Positions 13,201-26,007 of a DNA stretch of 64,000 nucleotides are shown one piece after another. The notes beneath the pieces were generated by a model. The model ran no database searches, was not told the DNA's origin, and saw only the letters and a program-made list of their open reading frames with translations. Made by a program: the position numbers and the translations under genes. Positions within the stretch are counted from its first letter, which is position 1, and each line of letters opens with the position of its first letter. The DNA is from Symbiodinium natans (Eukaryota > Sar > Dinophyceae > Suessiales > Symbiodiniaceae), in contig CAJNDS010002636.1 in assembly GCA_905221605.1 (NCBI GenBank), positions 242,001 through 306,000 on the forward strand, written 5' to 3'.

Positions 13201-16200
13201 TTTAGGGTTTAGGGTTTAGGGTTTAGGGTTTGGGGTTTAGGGGACACAAGCAAAGCATGAAATCTTCAACCCCTGCACTTTCAGGGCTGCCCCCCCGCGC
13301 AGCTTGGGGCTTGGGGCTTGGGGCTTGGGGCTTGGGGCTTGGGGCTTGGGGCTTGGGGCTTGGGGCTTGGGGCTTGGGGCTTGGGGCTTGGGGTTTAGGG
13401 TTTAGGGTTTAGGGTTTTGGATTTTGGGTTTTGCACCAAAAAAGGCAGAATCAACGACATGGCCTTCAACGGCCCGGAGAGACAGACTCACCAAGCCGCC
13501 CTGGCCCCCTAAAATTCCGCCCAAAAGCATATCAACCTTCCCATGCCGAAATCTTGCCATTCCCTGGCAGAACAAGGAGCATGGTTTAGGGTTTAGGGTT
13601 TAGGGTTTAGAGGTTTAGGGTTTAGGGTTGAGGGATGAAACCGCCTTGTGTATCTGGGTCCCCCACTGTCTGGAGCGGAAAAATTCAAGGTGCAATCTTG
13701 CCCGATCTGGCATCTCATTACTGGCACTGTGGACATCGGGGAGGCCGCATACCTCTGCGAGAGCACTTTTTTCGAGTGAAGAAAGGGGGGCCTGCCTGAA
13801 GGATCTTAGGTACTTGCACCGCAACAACCGCCAAGGATCTGCACACGTCTCCGGGTAGTGTCTAAGGCTTACGGCTTCACACTCGCTCACTCTTCCCCCC
13901 ACTGTATGCACCGAAATGTCTTCAGCAAATTACGCTGCCTGTCACTTGATCTCGCCACATTACGCTGGATGGTGCAGAGTCATTAACACTAAACAGATGA
14001 TGATAAGCGACGAAGGATTACTTTTGATGTAGTGCCATACTCTGTTACGTGCTGTTACATTCTACTGTCTCAAACACTGTGTTCTTTCTAGTTGTTTGTT
14101 ATGTGGCTCTCGCTCCTGTGTTAAGAACTTCCGGAAATTCCAGTGTGCTCTGCTGTGTTCTGTCATGCTCTCTTAGGTGTTAGATTGGGATGTTCCTCCT
14201 TATACAAACTTAACAGGGATTATAGTACCCGCTGATCCCTAGTAAGGACTGTTAGTACAAGGGGGAACATCCCAAGTGCTCGATTGAAGTTCACAACATA
14301 ACGCGTCATGCTAGGGGGCCTCCAGGTGTCCTCCAAGTACAGAGTGTTGAAGCCCCCAAAGACCAAGAGTCCATATCTCCTGAGCACTTTTTCGGGTTTA
14401 GGGTTTAGGGTTTCGGATTTAGGGTTTAGGGTTTAGGGTTTAGGGTTTAGGGTTTAGGGTTTAGGGTTTAGGGTTTAGGGTTTAGGGTTCCTCACCTAAG
14501 CCTGCTTCGCACATTGAGCGGGACCTCTGTGTGACATGTATGCTAGGTAAGCTTCTGTTTGAGAACAACACAAACCTGGTTTCGAGGGCAAGCGCTCGCA
14601 TTTTCTAACCATAGGCAACGCGTTTGCCTGGACGCGTCTACACTACACTACACTATACTATACTATATACTCTACTATACTATACGATACTATACTCTAC
14701 TATGCTATACTATACTATACCACACGAAAAAGTTCCATATTGCAATGACCACAGAAAAATGGCGCTTGGCGTCTCTTGGGAACCTTTGCCCCAGGCCATC
14801 GCCGCCTGCGCACGCGCGACAGGGCCGCCCTCACCAGGGAGCTGCGCCCAGGTGTTCGAGAGAAGGCTGTGCCTGCCCAAAGGGCCCCCCCAACCCGAAA
14901 GCCTAAACCCCTAAGCTTCGGGACTGTTGTTCAGAGCTTAGGGCTTAGGACTTCAGGATGGCATGCTACAGGCGCTGGAAGGCTACTGCACCTGTACCAA
15001 GAGCTATCATCAGGAGACCATACGAAGCAATTCAGGGTTTAGTGTAGAAGGTTTCGAGTCCGGACAAAGAAGCCTGCCGAAGCCCAAATTCATACAGGTC
15101 GGATCCAACAACAGCCGACAACAGTGCAAACAACAACATGCTACTCTCAATGAACGCATGTTTCGGCTTGGCGAAGATCGCTAAGCAAGCATGTGCTGCA
15201 ACTATGGCGGAACACTTATGCCCTTATAGGACTACAGTGTAGATAACAGCTCTTCAGGCAAGGTTGCACGCAACAGACCCGGGAAGCACCGGATGCTCAA
15301 ATCTGCTCTATGTCGGGCACCAGTCGCTGCACAATGACTGCAGTTGGAGGTTTGAAGGCATGTGCTGTTCTTTCGATACTTCCGCTGCTTCACAACTCGC
15401 AATGGCCCATCGGGCAGCTCTGACGTGTCCCTCCAAGGGGGTTGGGCTTTGGGGTTTTGGGTTTTAGGGTTTAGGGTTAAAGCACAGGGACGACCCAACC
15501 CTAAACCCTAAATCCTAAACCCTAAACCTTAAATCCTAAACCCTTGAAAAGGACTTGACAGCTCCCCCGCCTGTACAGCGCGCGATCATAGGACAACTCG
15601 CCGGTGTCGTTTTGCGTGCCAGCAAATATGAACCTGAACTTGGAGGATCATGGGACTTAGTAAGTAGGGTTAGAAGTACCCCCTAATTGAGGTTATAAGT
15701 AATTGGGAAGTTTGGTTCGAAGTACTAGAATTGAGGTTATAAGTAGTGAGTACTTGTAGCTATACTAAGTCCCCTGGTCCTTTAAGAACTTCAGCCAAAC
15801 CCAAACAAGTCTCACCCGACAAAAATGTTGCGTACATGATTGGTATTGCCTGGCTGTAATCGAAAACCGTTGGGATGTAATCAAAAACGCGCGGCACAAA
15901 AACGAACCCTAAACCCTAAACCCTAAGCCCCAAACCCTAAACCCTAAACCTTTGTCACTTTGCCATGAAAGGGGGCATTGACATTGAGCGTGGATCCCAG
16001 GCGGCAGCGTGCCCGCCGCGAGCAGAAGGGACGCCTCTGCAATGTCAAGGGTTTAGGGTTTAGGGTTTCGGGTTTAGGGTTTAGGGCTTAGGGCTGAGGG
16101 TTTAGGGCTTAGGGCCTAGGGCTGAGGGCTTACGATTTAAAAGGGTTTCGGGTGGTTTAGGGTAGTTTATGGTTTTGGGCATGGTTGCTTTTAAAGACAG

Positions 16201-19200
16201 TGCTCGTAACAGCTTTCATATAAACTGGCTTTTAAGTAGAAACTCTTCTATTTCACCCAAAAACGACACATCCGAGATCCCAATACACTGTGTCGCGTTT
16301 TCGGTTTATGTGCGGGGCTCTTGGGATATGACCTCCCTTTTTCGCCCGGACGCCTGATGTTGGCAGAAGCTCTGTCCACTGGTCCGTCCACCAGTTGTAC
16401 CTTAAGCTCCGTGGCGCAAAGATCTCTGGAGGTTTACGAGAATAGGGGAACCCCCAAGATAGATCCCCTAAGAGTAGGATTCCCTTACAATCCTTACCCC
16501 CAACAAGGTGCCCTCATTTAGGAAAGCCCCATCTAGCAACCTTCGGAGCGAGGCTAGATGCTTCCTCCGGTGCATTGCTTATAACATCCATGAACAGAAG
16601 TGTCGCAGCCCAAGAAACCCTCGGAGACCCCGAAACCCTACGAAACCCTCAGTTCAGCCCGAGCACAAGTGGAGATCCCCCAAGTATTCGGCACCTGTCC
16701 ACCCTGCAAAAACCAGCATGCACCTCAGCGGCCCGGACCGCTCACGCTCCAAGCTCAGGGTTCCGGGCTTAATGTTTAGGGTGTTTAGGGTGCTTAGGGT
16801 GGTTGGGGTCTTGGGGTTTTGGGGTTTTGGGGTTTTGGGGTTTTGGGGTTTTGGGGTTTTGGGGTTTTGGGGTTTTGGGGTTTTGGGGTTTTGGGGTTTT
16901 GGGGTTTTGGTGGGGTTTTGGGGTTTTGGGGTTTTGGGGTTTTGGGGTTTGGGGCTTGGGAGACAGTGGCAGCTGACCGAAAAAACTCAGCAAGACACAT
17001 GGTGGTGGGATCCCACACCGCAGCATGCCCGCTTCGGGGGCTTGGCGAGGTGGCGCTTGATGTGCTCCAAGAATTTCCTAGGATGGCCCCGCAAGAGCCC
17101 TCTGAAAAAGAATAACCCTAAACCCTAAACCCTAAACCCTAAACCCTAAATATAGTCCTCTTGAACCCAAGAAGGGAAAATAGCAAACTGTCCCCCTTGG
17201 GGGCCTGCCGAGCTTCTTGTCAAGCTGTAGCGAGATAAGTCGTTGAGCGGGCCACCCGAGCCTTCGCCGGCAAAGATGAACATGGCGCGGTGGGCCATGT
17301 CCCAGACTGCCGTGTGGTCGATGCGCGCGGACGGGATTCCATGGAGGGCTTGCAACGGTTGCCAGGAGTCCGTGGCTGTGAAGTATTGCCAGAGATCGTT
17401 GTAAAAGGTGCTCAAATACCTTCCGGCAAAGATCAGCATGGACCGCGATGCCGCGTCCCACACTGCAGAATGCCCTGACCTTGTGGGAGGCCCGGCGGAA
17501 AGTTGGGCCCAGGTAAAGGGAAAGCTTAAGCGCCAGAGGTCGGAGAAATACTGGAAACGATGGCTTGCTTGGCCGCCGAACAAGAAGGCAGACTGTGTTT
17601 CATCGTCCCACACCAGTGAGTGACCCTCGCGGCCGGCCGGCGCGACGACCGAGTACCTCCCAGAGCTAGACGGTTTCGCGTGCAACAAATACAGGATCTG
17701 AGGCTCTACAAAACCTAGAACATGCCACGGAACAGGCAACAACACATCAGGGGTGCTGTGTCCACGCGTCCAGTTGACATTGCACACCTGGAGCGAGGCA
17801 TGCAAACTGATTGTTCCGATGCCAACGAGAACGCTTGCTCAAGCGGAATCTATATCCAAAATCAAGAGCACCCTGAGCAAAGACGTCATCAAAATGCATG
17901 TTTGAGGGACATGAGGGCTTCCCAGGACGTCAAGGCATGTCAAGGCCAAAGTAACTTCAGTATAGCATGCGTAACTACATTGCAACCTACATGCATATAC
18001 CAACATCCGCACACAGCTTAAACACTCCTGTATGGCAACCAAACAGGTTCGATCAATCAAGAACGATGTCCGAGGTTCAAGACCGTTGAATGGCAGCAAG
18101 AAGAGTCTGACTACTGCATTCTGCATGCGGGGCTCCGGGCAAGGTGCCATCTGCCCACCCCCGCACCCCCGCACCCCCGCACCCCCCACCCCACCGATGA
18201 CGCAGCCCAGGCCTGCCATCTCCCGGGCAGTACAGTCGTGATTCTTCCAGCCCTTGAACGAGCAGTTGCGGAGACTCACCTGCAAGATGGGTTTAGGCGG
18301 TTTTGGGTTTAAGCAGACAGTAGAGTGGTGTCCAACTTGGATCAACCTGGGTCGTTTCAGTCAGGCCGGCACGGCTCGCGCGACAGAATGAAATCTACGT
18401 CGCAAGAATTCACCTGAGCTCCTCGACTATCTTGCCACCAACAAACATGAGCTGCACAACGCGCCGAGTGACTCTAAACTTAAGAGGGACACCATGACTT
18501 CTGCTGTCTCTTCGCTTTGACTGCAACCCGTGGGTACTATGGAAATCGACACTCTTGAGACCCTAAAACCCACACTTCGCCTGCAAGTGGCTTAAGGGTT
18601 CCGTCGCGTTGGGAGTTCCGCCGTCCTAAGTCAACTACTTCCAGAACCTGGGATAGAACACGAGCAGAACCCTGAATGTCGCTCACTTCTAAAGCAGTGC
18701 CCTGCCAAGTGGACCCAAGACTGCATATCACACCGATCACACCTCTGGAGACCCTCAAGCTGTCAACGCACCTCGTCGCCCAAACACGTCAGGCCGTCTA
18801 CCAAAATCTCACCATCACCTGGGGGCTTCTACTTTTTGAGTCGCAGCAGTGTGCCACAACATGTTGATACCCTTCCCCCACACTGGCGCGTCCCAATGCC
18901 TGTGAACTTTCGGGCCCATGACCCGTGCTCCCCCTGCTCAGCTGCCACATTCAATAATCTTACTGTTGGTTTGTAGGAGGGAATTAGGGCCCTAGATAAT
19001 CCCTTGAAGGGTATATATAGGGGGATGCAGGGTACCCTCATTCCCTACTAACCAACAGTAAGTAATGAGGATCGTTGAGTGGCGCGAGGAGTCGAAATCC
19101 GTGAAGAGGGCCTTGCCGCCAGCCAAGCCCAGATCCTCGGGTGACTCGGATAGAACTCATGAATTGGCATGACAAACAACAATCTGCAATGTTCCCAAAC

Positions 19201-22200
19201 CCTAAACCCTAAACCCTAAACCCTAAACCCTAAACCCTAAAGAAGGCCGTCCAGAGCACATTCACTCCTCCCAACCATGCTATTCCCGCTACTCCCCCAC
19301 CGGCTTGACGATCTCAGAAACTTGAAGCGGATTACATTTTCCATGGTCCCCAACCCCCAGCCCTTCGGGGAGCCGAGTGCTGGGGCTTATGTTTTGGGGG
19401 GCTGCCGTTATGACTGTGTCCATCGCCTGCTTTGCAGATTCGGCCCCGTGCTAAGGCAACACAGGCATCGAAGAGTTCCGAGGATGGCCATTGAGGGCTC
19501 CCCTCCAAAACTTCGAAACCATCGAAAAACCCCGGGAAGCATCCCTTTTAAGCCCCAAGCTCTGAGTTCTTTAAGGGTTTAGAGTTTAGGGTCAAGATCC
19601 CTCCACCTGCTGATGGATGTTTCCCTCATTGCATTTTGCGAGAAGCTGCGTGGCCAGTCTGAACCGTGTGGTACCCTCCCATGAGACAACGAACTCAATT
19701 GGAGCACCCTTTGAAAACCCTATGCAACTATGCTCTATATATACATATATATATGTATATATGTATATATATATATATATATCTCTCTCCTTTTTTTCTT
19801 ATCTATACCCCACAAAACCATATTCCTCAAAACCCACGCTCCTGAAAAAAGGAGCTCACATGCTTGGCACTACGAAGTGCTAGCGTCTCTGCAGGAGACG
19901 CGGGCCGCAGCATCATCCCAGCCATCGTCGCAGATGAGCCCCCAGGAGCCGTTGTAGGAGAGCTCCAGGGCCTCGCTGGCGTCGCTGGCCAAGCGCACGC
20001 CGTCGAGCCTCGTTGATGGTTGGGATGGCATTCAAGAAACTTCGATTCCTGTTTGGCCCTCAACCCTAAACCCTAAACCCTAAACCCTAAACCCTAAACC
20101 CTAAACCCTAAACCCCTTAAACTGAGTCCATAAGTACCCTTAGAAAAAAGTGCTACCCCAATGATTCTCAAAGCAGCTCCCAGGGCTCCGGGGAGGCAAA
20201 GAGCTGGCTGGGCACCAGGGTCAGGGTGTTGGGGCTGTTTCGCACGCTGGCGGTGCTTCCGATGCCCAGCTGCCCAAACCTGCGGTTTAGGGTTTTAGGG
20301 TTTAGGGTTTAGGGTTTAGGGTTTTAGGGTTTTAGGGTTTTAGGGTTTAGGGTTGCGGATGTAGCGTGCGGAGTTGAGGGTTTAGCGAATCCTCAAAGCA
20401 ATGTTGGTTTATGCTGGTTGCACGTCCAGACACGCGTTGGAGCCCCAGCATACGGTCTCATCATCGTGCAGCACTGCACACACCTGATTCGTGTGACTGC
20501 CACGCAACTCTTTGCTGGCTAGTGAGACATGCTAATCTCCAGTAGAGGATCCCGGGGTCCCTGAGCACCTCGCCTCCAAGCAGTTAAGCGGATGAACTAG
20601 GCGGATCTATGCGCGAAGCTTGGAAGACAAAATGCCGAGGTACGTGATAGTCTCCAACAGCCACTTGCCGGACGCGTCGTCCCCCAAGGTCCACCACGGG
20701 CAAAGCGTCCCCCATCTGTTGTGGCATATCTCCCCGGTTCTCAACGTCACCAAGACCCAGTTGTCCTGCTCAGCATCAGTATGCACAACGAGGAAACACA
20801 AGAAAGAGGTGGTCTGCAACGAAAGCCCCATAGTGTTCCGGAAAAGTGCTGGGCACAGCACAACTTGCGAAGCCCGTCCACAGCTGCAGTACAAATCATG
20901 GATCATGGCAAACAATACCTGTGTGGGGAGCATCCCATCAAAAAGGATCCGTATGAAACCTCCTGGCACACGTCTGGATGTTACTGGAGCAAAACAGCAA
21001 CAGGTGACCACGCCTCATGACGAAGACCCTGCTTCTGAAAACAACTTTTGACCTCTACCATCTTTGCGGCTAGGCTTTGAATCTGTCGCAGGGTTGCTGT
21101 TTGACGCTTGGGCCAGGAAGACAAGTGTTGCTAGCAAAGGACCTGAATTCAACTAAGAGCGTCGCAGTCTTACAGCTTGGGGCGTTTGCAAGCTCTGCGT
21201 CCAAATACTCTACGCAACCTGAACCATTGCAACAATGTACTTATGCTGGCTGTATGATCATGGCATCAAGAACAGAGAACGGCTCTAGCGATAAAAGCCC
21301 AGCACCAATGTTGCGGCAGTTCTGGTTCATCCTACTTTATGCTGAATGGATGAACCGGCACTGTATTCGCTGCAGATCAGGTTTGAAATGAGGCTGTGGA
21401 GCACCTTCCTCGCTTCAAACACGGCACCCAAGAAGACCGGGTGCCTAAACCGAGCTTTGACGCCCTAAGCTGCGTTCACAGGCTGAACGTGCATGCGCAT
21501 GCATGAAAGTCCGAGCCTACACAATGCCGACTCCCTTTCAGCGCCTGACCCATAAACTCCCTCAACCTACATAGACCTTAAACCCGAAACCTGAAACCCT
21601 ACACCCCAAACCCTAAACCCGAAACCCGAAACCCGAAGCCCCTTGGGCTGTCCTTCATCTCCTCGGCCCCAGCACTTCAGTGACTCATCTTGTAATGTCG
21701 CGCACGTGGTGCCACCTCCCGCCGCCACCGCAATCCTTAACTTCACGCTCACGGGCGCGGGTTTCAGGTTCACAGGGTTTAGGGTTTAGGGTTTAGGGTT
21801 TAGGGTTTAGGGTTTAGGGTTTAGGGTTTAGGGTTTAGGGTCTAGGGTTTAGGGTTTAGGGCTTCAGGGAAAAAAGAAGCTTGCGGCCTTCGGAAAGTTT
21901 GCACGAAACCGTCAAAAGATGTTTCCAGGGCTAATCCAGGTTCGCTTTCATGCCCTCGCCCAAGTCGACCGCTGGGATGCTGCGCACGTTCTCGGCCGCG
22001 ACGGACTGATCGCTACCCTGCCCCAACTCCCCCCAAAGGGAGTCTCCCCAGCATTTGATGGAACCATCTTGAAGCAAAGCGCAGCAATGGTCAAAACCGC
22101 TTGCGATTGCAGTCGCTTTCAGCTCCAAGTCGACGGCGTCGAGGTTCTCACCCATGTCTTGCGGCTCAACCGTTTGCAAAGTGAAGGTGCCCCAACCTGC

Positions 22201-25200
22201 ACAAGCACAAACATAGGAATACAGTTTAGGGACCTTTTTGGGTGTTGGGGTTAGTCAGGAAGTAATGGGGCTTATGCACAAAATACAATGGCAACACACC
22301 CCCAGAACCAATAATCCTATTGTTTCGGCCCCTAGACTAGGGGCTTGGGGTCGACAATCGTTGAGTCCCTACAGGTACAGGAGGGTGGGAAAACGATCAC
22401 CCAGCAGCATTTGACGCGACCGTCGATGGACAGAGCGCACGTGTGTGACATACCTTGGCAACTAGGGTTTAGGGTTTAGGGTTTTGGGTTTAGGGTTTAG
22501 GGTTTAGGGTTTGGGGTTTAGGGTTTAGGGTTTAGGGTTTAGGGTTTAGGGTTAGGGTTTAGGGTTATGAACTTGTATATGCTACACATAAAGGTGTACA
22601 CACGATGCCCACTTCGGGCCCCGCGTGCTTTGTACATGACATTCAAGGGCCATTTAAGGAGCCCTAACAACACTGAAACCCTAAACCCCAAACCCGAAAC
22701 CCTAAACCCTAAACCCTAAACCCCAAACCCTAAACCCTAACCCTAATACCCTCAACCGAGTCACCACTGGAGAGCTGCTGAACGGGAAAGTCGCCCAGGT
22801 CGACCGCGGGGCCCGGCTCGAGGAGCTCGGGCCCATCCGCGTAGCCCATGTTTCTCAGCGAGTTTGGTGAACAGAGGGTTTTAGGGTTTAGGGTTTAGGG
22901 TTTAGGGTTTGGGGTTTGGGGTTTAGGGTTTAGGGGTATCAAGACAACGTAAGAAATATAATGTTAACCTCATAATTCTTCGGTATTCTGGTGCAATCTA
23001 TTGCATTCTATTGCATTCTATTGTATCCCATCGTATTCTATTGAATTCTATTGCATTCTATTGTCTTCTACTGTCTTCTATTGTCTTTTTTTGTCTTCTA
23101 TTGTCTTCTGTCGTCTTGCTGCAGCCGTGGGTGCCCGCGATCTGGACCCCAACATCTGACGGATCCGTCTTCGAGCAAAGCGCACGTGTTCCTCTTGGCA
23201 GACCAGATGTGAAACGTCTGAGCCGACAGCTGCACCACTTTGCCTGCGCCACGGTGCTGCACCCTAAGCGCCCCAAACGCCCCTAAACCCCTAAGCCCTT
23301 TATGCCGCTTCCACATGATGTACAACTCCCAAGTTCCAGAATTCACTCGAAGGGCTTGGACGGGTTTAGATGGATTTAGGCTTTGTGTTTTAGGGTTGCG
23401 GTCGCTTTGGGTTGGATCTCTGCAAATGCTCAAAGGGAAGCTTGCGGGGCTGTGCCCTCACTCTCCTGTCCGCCAGCTGCGCCTGATCCGAAATCCTTGT
23501 CTGTGAACTGCTCGTCTTCCCAACAGCGCACGGAGCCACCACGAAGCAACACCTATCAGCCAGCAAAAGGTGCAGATGGCAATGTGGGAGCACAACCGCA
23601 GCATACCGCAGCAAGGGACATGGCTGATGAATCATGATGAATCTAACATTTACTTGGAGGTTCATGGTACTTATTAACCAATTCTAACGGTACTTATAAC
23701 TATACTTATAACCATATTAGGGCACGTAAGGGGCTTATGATGAATCTAACATTTAGCTGCGCAGACACGGCACGCAAGCGCTGGGGACTGCGACTTGCAG
23801 AACGGCGCCCCCTGTGTCCAAACTGGGCAAATTGGCTCCCATCTCGCCCGGCTCGTCTCCCAAGTTTTGGTCCGTCCCGGGGAGCGAGTTCTCCTCATTG
23901 CTGCCCCAACCTGAGAACTTCAGACTGAGTCTGAGACTCAATACTTACTTTCGTTACTTCATGACAGAGCGACTTTCCTGCTTTTGCATTGTTCTTCAAA
24001 TTTCTCATATTTCTTCACAAAACCCAAGCCAAGCGACACTTTAGCTGGCCGGATGGAAACTGCACGGCGCAGTTGCGGTCTACAGCCGCATACACGGAGA
24101 CCAGTGGCGAGATTGCGGCCTCGAGATGGTAAACGGCTATTGCGTCGACTGCAACATCCCTGCGAAACACCCTGCCATCCTCAGTCTCTACGAGGACAAA
24201 GCGAAGCGCATACGTCGCAGACGGCAGTGGGATCTTCTCCTGGTGCCAGCCGCCTTGATTGCCAGTCCTCGACCAAATCCTCCACCACCGGCCACTTAGG
24301 ACTTGCAACTCCAGGCTGAAGTCGCCGCCCGAGATGGCCCCATACATACGGTAGGCAAAGCTCACGTACGCATTTGTCGCAGCAGGAAAGAGCGGGCTGA
24401 CCATAGCTGCCCGGCGAACCTGCAAGCAGACAAGCAGACTCACCTTTGCCTAAACCCTAAACCCTAAACCCTAAACCCTAAACCCCTCATTGTTGGTGGG
24501 CACTTACAAGATGTCGGCATGCGTAGCCAGCCCTGATCACGGACCCATAGGCTGTAGTCCCTCTAAACACCTGGCACAGCACTTTAAATATCTGTAAATA
24601 CCTTAAGCTCTTATCGAACCCCAGGTTTGTCGAGTCCGTGGAAACTGATATGCACACGATTTCTTGAAGCGGCATGCACCCAATCCTACGGCCTCAGAGC
24701 GGAAGAAACGGCCAGAGAACGATTCGCCCACGTAAACGTAGCTGTTGCTCCGGAATCCTCCCTCAGGAACGCCCGCTGCACGTTCTCCCTCTGGCGGTGA
24801 GCTGGACTCCCACGACCACGAAGAAGCATTCGGCGGTGAGCTGGAGTGCGACCACCAAGGAGAAGCACCTGGTCCTATGCCTGACCAGCCGCAGACATCT
24901 TCGAAGCTGCAGCTGGCAGATTCCATGGAAGCGACTGCAGGTCCCAGGATGAGGGAATCGATCCGAACGATGTTTGGGACGTTCCCCGTCGCCGCGAAGG
25001 CGGCGATCAGCCGCACAGAAACGGTTCCTTGAGGCAGGCTGACCATGACGGGCTTCCAAGCGAGCTGTTGGGTGCCTGTCATGAAGGCGCTGGTCCAGCC
25101 GGAGACTTCTGACCAGGCCTGCACCTCAAGAACTGCGTCTCCGAAGACCTGGAATGCAAAGTGAAGTGCCGTGCTGTTTGTGCTGTCTCTTGCGGCACTG

Positions 25201-25974
25201 AAGGGGGCGCTCTCCGAGATGCTCCTTTCTTCGCCAGTTCCGACCGCTTGCAAGAAGTGGCTGCCCTCATTGGCGAGGGGCATCCCGAAGGGATCCGTGT
25301 CGTTGACGCGCTGCCACGTGGAATTCCCCACCTCAAACCACAAGCACCCGTCTTGCTCGAAGTTGCAAGACAGCGCTTCAACGTCCACCGTGGGGATGCC
25401 GACCCCGATACCATCCACGGCAAAATCTGGGCCGTGGTCGCGAAAAATGGCCGGATCAAGCACCGCTTTCCCCTCAAACCTCAGAGCTTGCGCCTCCGTC
25501 GGCAAATCCACGACCGCATGTCGCCACAAGTCGATTGGAGACGCGGGAGGTGCCACCCAGAGCGTGATCCAACCCAGACTGGGGGAACAGCCAGTGCTGC
25601 AATACTGGAGTTCCACCACGCTTTCATGGTCCCCCGTCGTGCTGAAGATGTGGTAGAGGAAGTGAAGCTGGCGCCTCGTCCCGTTGCCAGGACCAAAGTG
25701 CGGGCTCTCCAGGATGCGCGAGTCATTACGAAGGCCAGTTGAGAGGAGCATGTACCAGGAGCCCTCCGACTCCACCGCATGCATTGGACCTGTCTGCGGA
25801 TACCAGAAGGTGTAGGAGGAGGCCCGGTGCCAGACCTGGCGATGTCCGATATGCAAGGTCAGCCCGTACTGCTCACCTGGAGCCCTAAACCATACTTATA
25901 TATATATGTATATATATATATATATATTTATTTATTTATTTGATTATACATACATACATACATACATACATACA

Positions 25975-26007
<33 letters not shown>

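Noticed and set aside
13230-13412. Gly/Leu repeat ORF over the GGGGCTT array
   Set aside because: Pure product of a heptamer array, with period 7 codons and no conservation evidence.
16769-17128. NPKTPK and GFWGFGVL repeat proteins
   Set aside because: Both are translations of the TTTTGGGG array in a Kelch intron.
20607-21051. Overlapping ORFs of 134 and 143 codons
   Set aside because: Neither strand shows an RCC1, SRCR or other pattern. Kept only as a possible site of the missing blade.
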